This document shows, piece by piece, positions 45,808 to 54,615 of a stretch of 64,000 nt of DNA. The stretch covers positions 42,398 through 106,397 of the forward strand of contig QKBC01000021.1 of the NCBI GenBank assembly GCA_003246205.1. The letters run 5' to 3'. The DNA is from Flavobacterium haoranii (lineage in GTDB: Bacteria; Bacteroidota; Bacteroidia; Flavobacteriales; Flavobacteriaceae). The notes below the pieces were generated by a model. It had not been told where the DNA came from. It did no database searches and was given only the letters and a program-made list of their open reading frames with translations. Each line of letters begins with the position of its first letter. The first letter of the stretch is position 1. Both the position numbers and the translations under genes were made by a program.

Positions 45808-47706
45808 TTAATAAGCACGGGCATCTTTTCCTTCGTAAAAGTTCATAAACGCTCTATTTACAACTCGATTACCTCCTACCGTAGGATAATCTCCGGTAAA
45901 ATACCAATCTCCTAAATTTTTCGGACAAGCTTTATGCAAATCCTCTACTTTTTGATAGATAATTTTAACTTTAGCATTCGTATTTAGCGGAGTTAACATT
46001 TCGGCAATCTTATCTGATATTTCTTCATCTGTAAAAGGCGCGTAAATTTCTTTTACATAATTTACCACTTCAGCATCTGTAAAGTTTTCTTGTGCTTTTG
46101 ATTTTTTATAAACTTCTTCTATCAAATACTGCATGTTTCGCTCTTTTAAAAGTTCGAGCGCAGCTCTAAAAGCTATCAGTCCTTCTAATTTGGCCATATC
46201 GATACCATAACAATCGGGAAAACGAATTTGCGGAGCTGAAGAGACGATAACAATACTTTTAGGTTTTAACCTATCCATCATTTTAACGATACTTTGCTTT
46301 AAAGTAGTTCCTCTTACAATACTATCATCAATAATGACTAAATTATCGGTAGGTTTTACCACTCCATAGGTTACGTCATAAACGTGTGCTACCAAATCAT
46401 CTCTACTGCTATCTTCTGTAATAAAGGTTCTTAGCTTTGCATCTTTTATCGCAATCTTCTCTGTTCTTATCTTTACATCTAAAATTTCATGCAACTGATC
46501 TGTAGTCAGTTGTTCGTCGGCATCTAAAATAGCTTTTGCTTTTCTTTGATTTAAGAAATCCTGTGCTGCTTCTGCCATTCCGAAAAATGAGGTCTCAGCA
46601 GTATTCGGAATATATGAAAAAACCGTATTGTCGGTATCGTCATCAATAGCTTTTAAAACAGCAGGAAAGATTCTTTTCCCCAAATCTTTTCGTTCCTGGT
46701 AAATTTCGGCATCACTTCCTCTTGAAAAATAAATTCGTTCAAATGAACAAGCTTTTTTTACCAAAGGCGTTCTGACTTCTTTAACAGAAACACTACCGTT
46801 TTTCTTAACTATAATGGCATTACCGGGATCTAATTCAACAACCTTTTCAAAAGGTACATCAAAAACCGTTTGGATTACCGGACGTTCAGAAGCTACTACC
46901 ACAACTTCATCATCATGATAATAATAGGCTGGACGTATACCCGCCGGATCACGCATTACAAAAGCATCTCCATGTCCTAATAGACCTGCCATAGCATATC
47001 CACCATCCCAATTTCGAGAAGCACGCTCTAAAATTCGTTGTATATTTAGCCTTTCTGCAATAACAGCAGATGCTTCAATCTTTGAAAACCCTTCTTTTTT
47101 ACATTCTTTGTAAACATCGCTCACCTCGTCATCTAAAAAGTGTCCGATTTTTTCCATTACCGTAACAGTATCTGCCATTTCTTTAGGATGCTGCCCCAGA
47201 TTTACTAAATCTTGAAACAATTCCCTAACATTAGTCATATTAAAGTTACCGGCAACTATTAGATTACGATGCATCCAGTTATTCTGACGCAGGAATGGAT
47301 GCACGCTTTCAATATTGTTTTTTCCAAAAGTTCCATATCGGACATGCCCTAAAAAAAGTTCTCCTATATAAGGAATATTTTGTTTTTGCAATTGTACATT
47401 GTCTTGATACTCCGGATGTTCCTCCAGTTCGTGATTAATCCGCTCATTAATCTGAGCAAAAACATCTTTTATAGGTTGGGCATCATTGGAACGTACTCTA
47501 CTGATATAGCGCTGACCTGGTTCCATATCAAATTTTATACTGGCTAAACCGGCTCCGTCCTGTCCTCGGTTATGTTGTTTTTCCATCAAAAGATACATTT
47601 TCTGTATCCCGTAGAAGGCAGAACCGTATTTTTCTTTATAATATTCTAAAGGCTTCAATAATCGAAGCAAAGCAATACCACATTCGTGTTTAATAGCGTC
47701 GCTCAT
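45808..47706 (-). CDS. PurF-like amidophosphoribosyltransferase paralogue (632 residues)
   Basis: This protein joins an N-terminal glutamine amidotransferase domain to a C-terminal type I PRTase domain. The presumed nucleophile Cys is at residue 9 in MSDAIKHECGIALLRLL, so a short leader must be removed if it acts as an N-terminal nucleophile. NRGQDGAGLASIKF, HVRYGTFGKNNIE, GNFNMTNVRELF and WDGGYAMAGLLG continue the domain. The PRPP loop is VIIDDSIVRGTTLKQS. At 632 residues it is longer than typical PurF (~480-510). It resembles the second, longer PurF-type protein of Bacteroidota, whose exact reaction I cannot assign. A PfkB kinase gene follows upstream in the same direction. Confidence 0.88.
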   Translation of the reverse strand: MSDAIKHECGIALLRLLKPLEYYKEKYGSAFYGIQKMYLLMEKQHNRGQDGAGLASIKFDMEPGQRYISRVRSNDAQPIKDVFAQINERINHELEEHPEYQDNVQLQKQNIPYIGELFLGHVRYGTFGKNNIESVHPFLRQNNWMHRNLIVAGNFNMTNVRELFQDLVNLGQHPKEMADTVTVMEKIGHFLDDEVSDVYKECKKEGFSKIEASAVIAERLNIQRILERASRNWDGGYAMAGLLGHGDAFVMRDPAGIRPAYYYHDDEVVVVASERPVIQTVFDVPFEKVVELDPGNAIIVKKNGSVSVKEVRTPLVKKACSFERIYFSRGSDAEIYQERKDLGKRIFPAVLKAIDDDTDNTVFSYIPNTAETSFFGMAEAAQDFLNQRKAKAILDADEQLTTDQLHEILDVKIRTEKIAIKDAKLRTFITEDSSRDDLVAHVYDVTYGVVKPTDNLVIIDDSIVRGTTLKQSIVKMMDRLKPKSIVIVSSAPQIRFPDCYGIDMAKLEGLIAFRAALELLKERNMQYLIEEVYKKSKAQENFTDAEVVNYVKEIYAPFTDEEISDKIAEMLTPLNTNAKVKIIYQKVEDLHKACPKNLGDWYFTGDYPTVGGNRVVNRAFMNFYEGKDARAY

Positions 47707-47755
47707 AGAGTTGTTGTGTTGTTTGTTATTCGGTTTGTTTTATTTCATAAAAGAA

Positions 47756-47778
47756 AATGCCCCGAAAAATCGGGGCAT
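47756..47778 (-). terminator. Terminator of the PfkB gene
   Basis: ATGCCCCGA pairs with TCGGGGCAT around a 4-nt A loop, with T-rich sequence next on the minus strand. The purF-like gene therefore has its own transcription start downstream. Confidence 0.8.
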
Positions 47779-47782
47779 AATT

Positions 47783-48712
47783 TTACTCGTCTAATTCTAT
47801 TTCAAATTGAGTTAATGCTTTAAACTGTTTTAATCGCATATTAACATCTGCTCTTTCTAAATATTGCATTCGTTTGGTTCCGAATTGCTCTACACAGAAA
47901 GAAGCTAAATTTGAACCGTAAATAATTCCATTTTTCATGTTGTGGAATGAGATATTTTCGCTTTGAGCAATATAACCGGCAAAACCACCAGCAAATGTAT
48001 CTCCTGCTCCTGTTGGATCAAAAACTTCTTCAAGTGGTAAAGCCGGAGCAAAGAACACTTCTTTTTTATGAAACAATAATGCTCCATGTTCTCCTTTTTT
48101 AATTACCACGTACTTAGGTCCCATTTCATGGATCTTTTCAGCGGCTTTCACTAATGAGTATTCTCCTGAAAGCTGACGTGCTTCTTCATCATTAATTGTG
48201 ATAACATCTACTCGTTTAATTACCTCCATTAACTCATCCCAAGTATTATCCATCCAAAAGTTCATCGTATCCAATACTATCAACTTCGGTTTTTCTGTCA
48301 ATTGATTTAAAACAGCAGTTTGTACTAAAGGATGTAAGTTTCCTAACAATACTACTTCTGCAGTTTTATAGGTTTCCGGAACTACCGGATTAAAATCGGC
48401 TAAAACATTCAATTCCGTTACTAGTGTATCACGTGAATTTAAATCATTGTGATATTTTCCGCTCCAAAAGAAAGTTTTACCTCCTTTTACCACTTCTATA
48501 CCTTCTATGTTTACGCCTTTATCTTCTAATAAATCTAAATATTCTTTCGGGAAGTCTTCACCAACAACTGATACAATTCCTGCATCAACATTAAAGAAAG
48601 AAGAAGCTAAACCGATATAAGTTGCTGCACCTCCTAAAATTTTATCTGTTTTTCCGAAAGGAGTTTCAATAGCGTCAAAAGCTACTGTTCCTACAATCAA
48701 TAGTTTGTTCAT
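47783..48712 (-). CDS. PfkB-family sugar/nucleoside kinase
   Basis: This 309-residue kinase has the ribokinase/adenosine-kinase fold. The glycine-rich N-terminal substrate motif is ILGGAATYIGLASSFFNVD. The second PfkB signature DPTGAGDTFAGGFAGYIA has the catalytic Asp and anion hole. VVIKKGEHGALLF lies before it. The substrate is not determined. The ILGGAATY and WMDN motifs fit the adenosine kinase-like, sugar-kinase branch often annotated only as PfkB. Its promoter is well defined. Confidence 0.85.
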   Translation of the reverse strand: MNKLLIVGTVAFDAIETPFGKTDKILGGAATYIGLASSFFNVDAGIVSVVGEDFPKEYLDLLEDKGVNIEGIEVVKGGKTFFWSGKYHNDLNSRDTLVTELNVLADFNPVVPETYKTAEVVLLGNLHPLVQTAVLNQLTEKPKLIVLDTMNFWMDNTWDELMEVIKRVDVITINDEEARQLSGEYSLVKAAEKIHEMGPKYVVIKKGEHGALLFHKKEVFFAPALPLEEVFDPTGAGDTFAGGFAGYIAQSENISFHNMKNGIIYGSNLASFCVEQFGTKRMQYLERADVNMRLKQFKALTQFEIELDE

Positions 48713-48738
48713 TGAATTTCTATAAAAAAATAAAGGTG

Positions 48739-48769
48739 CAAAGATAATCTTTTCTCAGCAGAGTTGCAA
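48739..48769 (-). promoter_or_regulatory. Promoter of the PfkB kinase
   Basis: TTG (48767-48769) and TATCTTTG (48739-48746) on the minus strand are 20 nt apart, an excellent Bacteroidota -33/-7 match. Confidence 0.75.
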
Positions 48770-48814
48770 AAGTTAAATTTCATCTGAAAACACTTGAAAA
48801 ACGAACAAAATAAC

Positions 48815-49294
48815 CTAAAGCAATGTTCCTTCTTCTCGTTCGTAAAAAGTATCTATATTTAATTTTTCTTGTTGCGCCGCCATTACTGCTAATTGGTCAC
48901 AACGTTCATTTTGAGGGTGTAAATTATGTCCTTTGATCCATTTAAAATCCACCTGATGCTTATGATATACCTTCAAAAAGCGCATCCACAAATCCGGGTT
49001 TTTTTTACCCTTGAAGTTTTTCTTTTCCCACGAAAAAACCCAGCCTTTTGTAACCGCATCTACTACATATTTAGAATCCGAGGTCACTAAAACTTTTGTA
49101 TTGCTTTTCTTTAACTTTTCTAAACCTACAATTACAGCTAAAAGTTCCATTCTGTTATTTGTAGATAACCGAAATCCCTCATAAAATTCTTTTTTATAAG
49201 GTGTTCCAACCATTTCCATGACAACACCGTATCCGGCAGGTCCCGGATTACCCTTAGCTGCACCATCTGTATATATGTGAACTTCGTGATCCAA
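48815..49294 (-). CDS. rnhA: Ribonuclease HI
   Basis: This 159-residue enzyme removes RNA from RNA-DNA hybrids. The four-acid metal site is visible: Asp in VHIYTDGAAKGNPGP, Glu in STNNRMELLAV, Asp in VLVTSDSKYVVDAV, and Asp in the C-terminal HPQNERCDQLAV (with the conserved His just before). The WKKxxWxxxK handle region is represented by KGWVFSWEKKNFKG. It is probably co-transcribed with purN (10-nt gap). Confidence 0.95.
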   Translation of the reverse strand: MDHEVHIYTDGAAKGNPGPAGYGVVMEMVGTPYKKEFYEGFRLSTNNRMELLAVIVGLEKLKKSNTKVLVTSDSKYVVDAVTKGWVFSWEKKNFKGKKNPDLWMRFLKVYHKHQVDFKWIKGHNLHPQNERCDQLAVMAAQQEKLNIDTFYEREEGTLL

Positions 49295-49304
49295 ACAATT
49301 GCTC

Positions 49305-49871
49305 TTAATTATTAGTAATAAGTTTTTCTACAACCAACGGAAAATATTCATGTTCTAGCTCATGAACCTTTTGTGCAATTTCTTCAGGAGAATTACACTT
49401 TTCTATATTAACTGTTTTTTGGAAAATATATGTTCCTTCATCATAATGCTCATTCACATAATGAATTGTAATTCCCGTTTCTTTTTCTTTATTCTTAAGA
49501 ACCGCTTCATGTACGTATCGTCCATACATTCCTTTTCCTCCGTATTTCGGAAGTAGTGCCGGATGAATATTTATAATTTTATCGGGATACAACGCTATAA
49601 TATCAGAAGGGAATTTCCATAAAAAACCCGCCAAAACAATTAAATCAGGTTCAATTTTCTTAATCTGTTCCATAACAGCACCATTTTCCAAATCCTCTCT
49701 ACCAAAAACAATACTTTTTATACCGTTTTTTCTTGCAATTTCTAAAACACCGGCATTAGCTTTATTGGAAAATATGGTAGAAATTTCCGCAAAAGCCGAA
49801 TTTTTAAAATGTAAAATAATCTTTTCGGCATTTGAACCTGCCCCCGAAGCAAAGATTACTATTCTTCTCAT
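49305..49871 (-). CDS. purN: Phosphoribosylglycinamide formyltransferase
   Basis: This 188-residue GAR transformylase uses 10-formyl-tetrahydrofolate in the third step of purine synthesis. Motifs are IVIFASGAGSNAEKI, LVLAGFLWKFPSDII, the catalytic Asn and His in NIHPALLPKYGGKGMYG, and Asp in HYVNEHYDEGTYIFQK. I used the internal ATG 49871 (MRRIVIFASG) rather than 49892, because it matches the normal PurN N-terminus. It is divergent from acpP and in an operon with rnhA. Confidence 0.94.
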   Translation of the reverse strand: MRRIVIFASGAGSNAEKIILHFKNSAFAEISTIFSNKANAGVLEIARKNGIKSIVFGREDLENGAVMEQIKKIEPDLIVLAGFLWKFPSDIIALYPDKIINIHPALLPKYGGKGMYGRYVHEAVLKNKEKETGITIHYVNEHYDEGTYIFQKTVNIEKCNSPEEIAQKVHELEHEYFPLVVEKLITNN

Positions 49872-49985
49872 AACCCCTTGATTTAACAGCACAAAAAAAA
49901 GAATAATAATTGGTAAAAAACAGAAAAAGGATCACTTTGTGAATTATTTTTTTTAATTTCGTAAGCACATTTAACGTCAAAAATG

Positions 49986-50014
49986 TTGTTTTAAAATAAA
50001 GTTTTTTATTTTTG
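49986..50014 (+). promoter_or_regulatory. acpP promoter
   Basis: TTG (49986-49988) is followed 18 nt later by TATTTTTG (50007-50014). The -7 box ends 31 nt before the acpP ATG. Confidence 0.75.
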
Positions 50015-50044
50015 CCAACAAATTAAATTAAAAATTGAAAGATT

Positions 50045-50281
50045 ATGTCAGACATTGCATCAAGAGTAAAAGCGATCATCGTGGACAAATTAGGTGTTGA
50101 CGAAAACGAAGTTGTAGCTGAAGCAAGCTTCACTAACGATTTAGGAGCTGATTCATTAGACACTGTTGAGCTAATCATGGAATTCGAAAAAGAATTTGAT
50201 ATTCAAATTCCTGATGATCAAGCTGAAAACATTGCTACTGTTGGTCAAGCTATTTCTTACATCGAGGAAGCTAAGAAATAA
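50045..50281 (+). CDS. acpP: Acyl carrier protein
   Basis: This 78-residue acidic helical carrier of growing fatty-acyl chains has the phosphopantetheine attachment serine at 37 in [18 protein letters not shown]. The composition (many Glu, Asp, Ile) and C-terminal [13 protein letters not shown] are standard. It is separated from fabF by 264 bp with its own terminator and the fabF promoter. Even so, the gene order (acpP-fabF-rnc) is the classic fatty-acid cluster. Confidence 0.97.
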   Translation: MSDIASRVKAIIVDKLGVDENEVVAEASFTNDLGADSLDTVELIMEFEKEFDIQIPDDQAENIATVGQAISYIEEAKK

Positions 50282-50288
50282 TATTAAT

Positions 50289-50327
50289 ACACACCCGTAA
50301 TAAGCTTATTATGGGTGTTATTATTTT
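50289..50327 (+). terminator. Terminator after acpP
   Basis: ACACCC (50291-50296) pairs with GGGTGT (50313-50318). The pairing continues inward through GTAATAAG/CTTATTAT, giving an almost fully base-paired hairpin, with TTATTATTTT downstream. It would let acpP mRNA accumulate separately from fabF. Confidence 0.75.
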
Positions 50328-50400
50328 GATCAGTTGATTAATATCTCAAAAAAGCAACTGACTTTCTAAGCTTTTAATAATATTTTTTCAATGTAATTAT

Positions 50401-50408
50401 TAAATTTG
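50401..50408 (+). promoter_or_regulatory. fabF promoter -7 element
   Basis: TAAATTTG fits TAnnTTTG. It lies 138 nt before the fabF ATG, so the mRNA would carry an unusually long leader. Confidence 0.6.
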
Positions 50409-50438
50409 CATCTGGAATTATATTCATTTTAAAAACAT

Positions 50439-50523
50439 TGATTGTATTACAATCATTAAAATAAAACATTATGTAATACCCATTGTTTCTTTTAGTTCCT
50501 TTAAAAGCACTTTGGGTTTTTTT
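50439..50523 (+). promoter_or_regulatory. Candidate attenuator-type leader of fabF
   Basis: The leader contains a perfect palindrome TGATTGTA-T-TACAATCA (50439-50455). It also contains GTATTAC (50444-50450), which can instead pair with GTAATAC (50473-50479). A terminator-like fold follows: ACCCA (50478-50482) with TGGGT (50513-50517), and inside it CTTTTA (50489-50494) with TAAAAG (50502-50507), followed by seven T (50517-50523). The middle arm overlaps the first terminator arm, so two exclusive folds are possible. fabF begins 23 nt later. Pairing is seen; regulation is inference. Confidence 0.4.
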
Positions 50524-50545
50524 ATATAACATAAAAATATAGTTT

Positions 50546-51799
50546 ATGCAATTAAAGCGTGTTGTAGTTACAGGTCTTGGGGCTTTAACTCCTATAGGGA
50601 ATACCCTTCAAGAATACTGGGATGGCTTAATAAACGGTAAAAGTGGTGCTGCACCCATTACTTATTATGACACCGAAAAACATAAAACAAAATTTGCCTG
50701 CGAAATTAAAAACTTCAACGTTGAAGATTTTATCGACCGTAAGGAAGTAAGAAGACTGGATAAATTTTCGCAATATGCTATAGTTGCCAGTGATGAAGCT
50801 ATTAAAGATGCCGGTATAACACCGGAAAATGTAGATAAAAAAAGAGTAGGCGTTATCTGGGGCGCGGGTATCGGAGGTTTACAAACTTTTCAAGACGAAG
50901 TAATGAACTATGCTCTTGGAGACGGAACTCCTCGTTTTAGTCCGTTCTTTATCCCTAAGATGATTGCAGATATTGCTCCTGCTCACATTTCCATGCGAAA
51001 TGGTTTTATGGGACCAAACTATACTACTGTTTCAGCTTGTGCTTCTTCTGCTAATGCTCTTGTAGACGCATTGAATTACATTCGTTTAGGAATGTGTGAT
51101 GTAATTGTATCCGGAGGATCTGAAGCAGCTGTAACTATTGCAGGAATGGGAGGATTCAACTCTATGCAGGCTCTTTCTACAAGAAACGAATCACCGGAAA
51201 CAGCTTCAAGACCTTTTGATGCTACTCGTGACGGTTTTGTTCTGGGAGAAGGTGCCGGTGCTTTGGTTTTAGAAGAATATGAACATGCAAAAGCACGTGG
51301 TGCTAAAATCTATTGCGAAGTAGGCGGTGGTGGTTTATCATCTGATGCGTATCACTTAACAGCTCCTCATCCTGAAGGGATCGGTGTTATTGCAGTAATG
51401 GAAAACTGTTTACGAGACGCTGGTATAAAACCGGAAGAAGTAGATCACATTAACACACACGGAACTTCGACACCTCTTGGAGACGTAGCTGAGTTAAAAG
51501 CTATTTCCGTAGTTTTTGGTGAGCATGCTAAAGATATTAATATCAACTCTACAAAATCTATGACTGGCCACTTATTAGGTGCTGCCGGTGCTATCGAAGC
51601 TATCGCATCTATTTTAGCTATTAAAAACGGTATTGTTCCACCAACCATTAATCATACGACTTACGATGAGAGAATCGATCCTTCTTTAAACTTGACTTTA
51701 AACAAAGCACAAAAAAGAGAAGTTAAAGTAGCTATGAGTAATACTTTCGGATTCGGTGGCCATAATGCATGTGTTTTATTCAAAAAATTTGAAGATTAA
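50546..51799 (+). CDS. fabF: 3-oxoacyl-ACP synthase II (FabF)
   Basis: This 417-residue condensing enzyme elongates acyl-ACP with malonyl-ACP. The catalytic Cys165 is in TTVSACASSANALVDA, the first active His in HINTHGTSTPLGD, and the second in KSMTGHLLGAAGAIE. The Gly-rich NTFGFGGHNACVLFKK closes the family signature. Length is normal. It is followed after 5 bp by rnc, indicating co-transcription. Confidence 0.97.
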   Translation: MQLKRVVVTGLGALTPIGNTLQEYWDGLINGKSGAAPITYYDTEKHKTKFACEIKNFNVEDFIDRKEVRRLDKFSQYAIVASDEAIKDAGITPENVDKKRVGVIWGAGIGGLQTFQDEVMNYALGDGTPRFSPFFIPKMIADIAPAHISMRNGFMGPNYTTVSACASSANALVDALNYIRLGMCDVIVSGGSEAAVTIAGMGGFNSMQALSTRNESPETASRPFDATRDGFVLGEGAGALVLEEYEHAKARGAKIYCEVGGGGLSSDAYHLTAPHPEGIGVIAVMENCLRDAGIKPEEVDHINTHGTSTPLGDVAELKAISVVFGEHAKDININSTKSMTGHLLGAAGAIEAIASILAIKNGIVPPTINHTTYDERIDPSLNLTLNKAQKREVKVAMSNTFGFGGHNACVLFKKFED

Positions 51800-51804
51800 T
51801 TTCC

Positions 51805-52551
51805 ATGCGTAAGCTTTTCAAAAAAATATATCAAAATTCCCGTTCTCCTGAAGACGGGATTTTTTTTGATAAACTTTACCAAATTTTAGGTTTTAAACCC
51901 AACAATCTTATCTATTACAAAAAAGCTTTTACACATCGGTCTACTAACAAAATAGATGACAAAGGAAATCCTTTTAACTATGAACGCCTCGAATTTCTTG
52001 GCGATGCCATGTTAGGAAGTGTAATTGCAGCCCATCTATACAATAAAGTCCCTACCGGAAATGAAGGTTATTTAACTAAAATGCGTTCTAAAATTGTAAG
52101 TAGAGAGCACTTAAATGAACTGGGGCGTGATTTTAAATTAATTGACTTTGTTGAAAGTAAGGTCAATCCTCAATATTTTGGAGAAAACATACACGGCAAC
52201 ATTTTTGAAGCTTTTATCGGTGCCATTTATCTTGACAAAGGATTTAATTTCTGTGAAAAATTTATCCAAAAGAAAATTATTGAGCCTTATGTTGACATTG
52301 CCCAATTAGAAGGCAAAATTATAAGCTACAAAAGTTTAATCATTGAATGGTGTCAAAAAGAAAAAAAATCATTTCATTATGATGCTGTTGACGACACGAC
52401 CGGAAATGAAGAGCAACGTTATTTTAGCGTAAAGTTGATCATTGACAACAAAGTAATGGGAAAAGCCCGAGCTACTTCTAAGAAAAAAGCAGAGGAAAAA
52501 GCGTCACAAAGAGCCTTTTTTGCGCTACAGGAAAAAATCCAAAAGAAATAA
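51805..52551 (+). CDS. rnc: Ribonuclease III
   Basis: This 248-residue double-strand-specific endoribonuclease processes rRNA and other structured RNAs. The catalytic box is YERLEFLGDAMLGSVIA (Glu and Asp), with a second acidic site NIFEAFIGAIYLDKG. The C-terminal double-stranded RNA-binding domain (about 175-248) has KSLIIEWCQKEKKSF and the lysine-rich GKARATSKKKAEEKASQRAF. It is tightly linked to fabF. Confidence 0.96.
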   Translation: MRKLFKKIYQNSRSPEDGIFFDKLYQILGFKPNNLIYYKKAFTHRSTNKIDDKGNPFNYERLEFLGDAMLGSVIAAHLYNKVPTGNEGYLTKMRSKIVSREHLNELGRDFKLIDFVESKVNPQYFGENIHGNIFEAFIGAIYLDKGFNFCEKFIQKKIIEPYVDIAQLEGKIISYKSLIIEWCQKEKKSFHYDAVDDTTGNEEQRYFSVKLIIDNKVMGKARATSKKKAEEKASQRAFFALQEKIQKK

Positions 52552-52596
52552 TCCAGACTATATCGATTTCGTTTATAAAAAATCGTTAACTCTTAC

Positions 52597-52613
52597 CAAA
52601 AGTAGCACTTTTG
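52597..52613. repeat. Perfect 7-bp-arm inverted repeat upstream of the IPExxxVDY gene
   Basis: CAAAAGT (52597-52603) and ACTTTTG (52607-52613) flank AGC. The right arm contains CACTTTTG, one base from TAnnTTTG, so it may be a promoter-overlapping operator or a short hairpin. The ATG of the next gene is 41 nt away. Confidence 0.35.
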
Positions 52614-52653
52614 TACCTAATTAATAGTATATTTACGGAGCAATTTTGGACTA

Positions 52654-53124
52654 ATGGCTATTCATAAAATTCAAATAAACGATTTTATTTCAACTGATTA
52701 TGAGTTAATCGCCATTCATTCTAATTTGGAAGATTACAGATTGGCTTATTTTATTAATCAGTTATTAAATGTAAAACTTCAGAAAAATTCAAGTGCAATT
52801 GAAGTAAGTGTTTTAGAAGGTAAAAGTTCTTTTGAACATTTTATATTTGATGATGAGATACAAGATATCTGCTGGCATTTAGTTGAAAACAAAAGTGTGC
52901 TGACAACCAAACAGCAAACCGTAAGTTTATTTGATAATGTTGATGCCACTATTTATTTGGTACCTGAATTTAAAAAAGCCGATTACATCTTAAAAATCGA
53001 CAATACAGACTCATTTTTTGACTCGGATATTGTCCTTAAACAATTAAGCCAAATTAAATTTATTACAATGGCTTATACCATAAACCAAGACAAACTAAAA
53101 TCAAAAAATAATTTAATTTTTTAA
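52654..53124 (+). CDS. IPExxxVDY-family protein
   Basis: This 156-residue protein belongs to a Bacteroidota-restricted family named for an IPExxxVDY motif. Here the corresponding segment reads LVPEFKKADYILKI, a variant of it. The rest is YELIAIHSNLEDYRLAYFINQLL near the N-terminus and MAYTINQDKLKSKNNLIF at the end. No enzyme motif is visible. It ends 5 bp before pyk, so the two are likely co-transcribed. Whether it affects pyruvate kinase is unknown. Confidence 0.75.
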   Translation: MAIHKIQINDFISTDYELIAIHSNLEDYRLAYFINQLLNVKLQKNSSAIEVSVLEGKSSFEHFIFDDEIQDICWHLVENKSVLTTKQQTVSLFDNVDATIYLVPEFKKADYILKIDNTDSFFDSDIVLKQLSQIKFITMAYTINQDKLKSKNNLIF

Positions 53125-53129
53125 TTAAA

Positions 53130-54560
53130 ATGCCAACAACTAAAAAAACTAAAATTGTAGCAACATTAGGTCCTGCCTGTAGTGAAAAGCACATTTTAAA
53201 AGACATGATTGAAGCAGGTGTTAACGTTTTCAGAATTAACTTTTCCCATGCTGACTATACAGACGTAAGAGAACGAATTGATATGATTCGTGAGTTAAAT
53301 GATGAAATGGGACACACTACATCAATTCTAGCCGATTTACAAGGCCCTAAACTTCGCGTAGGAGTAATGAAAGAAGATGTTGTTGTAAGCAAAGGAGATA
53401 AAATTACCTTTACTACTGCAGAAGATATTTTAGGAACGGCAGAGCGCGTTTATATGAACTATAAAGCCTTTCCTAATGATGTGAACCCTGGCGAACGCAT
53501 TCTACTTGATGATGGAAAGTTGATCTTTGAAGTTACTAAAACAGATAAAAAAACAGAAGTAGAAGCTGTTGTGATTCAAGGCGGACCTTTAAAATCTAAA
53601 AAAGGGGTTAACTTACCGAATACTAAAGTTTCATTGCCTGCTTTAACTGAAAAGGACATTCGCGATGCTATTTTTGCTATTGAAAACAAGGTAGACTGGA
53701 TTGCGCTGTCATTTGTAAGAACTCCACAAGACTTAGAAGACCTACAAGATCTGATTGCTAAACACTCTGAACATAAAATTCCGATTGTGGCCAAAATTGA
53801 AAAACCGGAAGCTGTTGAAAATATTGACAAGATTGTAGCATTCTGTGATGGTTTAATGGTAGCTCGTGGCGACCTTGGTGTAGAAGTTCCGGCTCAAGAA
53901 GTTCCTCTAATTCAAAAAAAATTGATCAATCGTGCTAAAACCGCTCGTATTCCTGTAATTGTAGCTACTCAGATGATGGAAACTATGATCACCAGTTTAA
54001 CTCCTACGAGAGCAGAAGTAAATGACGTAGCAAACTCTGTTATGGATGGTGCTGACGCGGTAATGCTTTCCGGAGAAACATCAGTAGGGAATTATCCGGT
54101 ACAGGTTATTGAAACAATGACTAAAATTATTGAAAGTGTTGAAGATTCTCCATTAATCAAAGTTCCATTAAATCCGCCTCATATCCGTACTAAACGTTTT
54201 GTTACCAAATCAATTTGTTACCATGCGGCAATTATGGCTGATGATATCAATGCTAAAGCCATTACTACTTTAACAAACTCCGGTTATACAGCTTTTCAAA
54301 TTTCGGCTTGGAGACCTAAATCTCATATTTTAGTATTTACTTCCAATAAACGTATTTTAACGCAGTTAAATCTTTTGTGGGGTGTTAGAGCCTACTACTA
54401 TGATAAATTCGTTAGTACAGATGATACCATTGACGATTTGAATCATATTTGTAAAGAAAGAGGTTATGTAAACATTGGCGATATGGTAATCAATCTTGCC
54501 GCTATGCCGATTATGAAAAAAGGAATGGTAAACACATTAAGAGTTTCAGAAATCGAATAA
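53130..54560 (+). CDS. pyk: Pyruvate kinase
   Basis: This 476-residue enzyme makes pyruvate and ATP from phosphoenolpyruvate in the last step of glycolysis. The N-terminal TKIVATLGPACSEK and NVFRINFSHADY are followed by the signature IPIVAKIEKPEAVENIDKI with catalytic Lys, GLMVARGDLGVEVP, and VIVATQMMETMI. The C-terminal domain is present (ATTLTNSGYTAFQISAW-type). The gene follows the IPExxxVDY gene by 5 bp and ends at a bidirectional terminator. Confidence 0.97.
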   Translation: MPTTKKTKIVATLGPACSEKHILKDMIEAGVNVFRINFSHADYTDVRERIDMIRELNDEMGHTTSILADLQGPKLRVGVMKEDVVVSKGDKITFTTAEDILGTAERVYMNYKAFPNDVNPGERILLDDGKLIFEVTKTDKKTEVEAVVIQGGPLKSKKGVNLPNTKVSLPALTEKDIRDAIFAIENKVDWIALSFVRTPQDLEDLQDLIAKHSEHKIPIVAKIEKPEAVENIDKIVAFCDGLMVARGDLGVEVPAQEVPLIQKKLINRAKTARIPVIVATQMMETMITSLTPTRAEVNDVANSVMDGADAVMLSGETSVGNYPVQVIETMTKIIESVEDSPLIKVPLNPPHIRTKRFVTKSICYHAAIMADDINAKAITTLTNSGYTAFQISAWRPKSHILVFTSNKRILTQLNLLWGVRAYYYDKFVSTDDTIDDLNHICKERGYVNIGDMVINLAAMPIMKKGMVNTLRVSEIE

Positions 54561-54585
54561 AAATTTCTCATAATTTGATTATTTA

Positions 54586-54609
54586 AAAAGCAGACTAACG
54601 TCTGCTTTT
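54586..54609. terminator. Bidirectional terminator between pyk and dinB
   Basis: GCAGAC (54590-54595) pairs with GTCTGC (54600-54605) around TAAC, with AAAA before and TTTT after. Confidence 0.85.
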
Positions 54610-54615
54610 ATTTTT

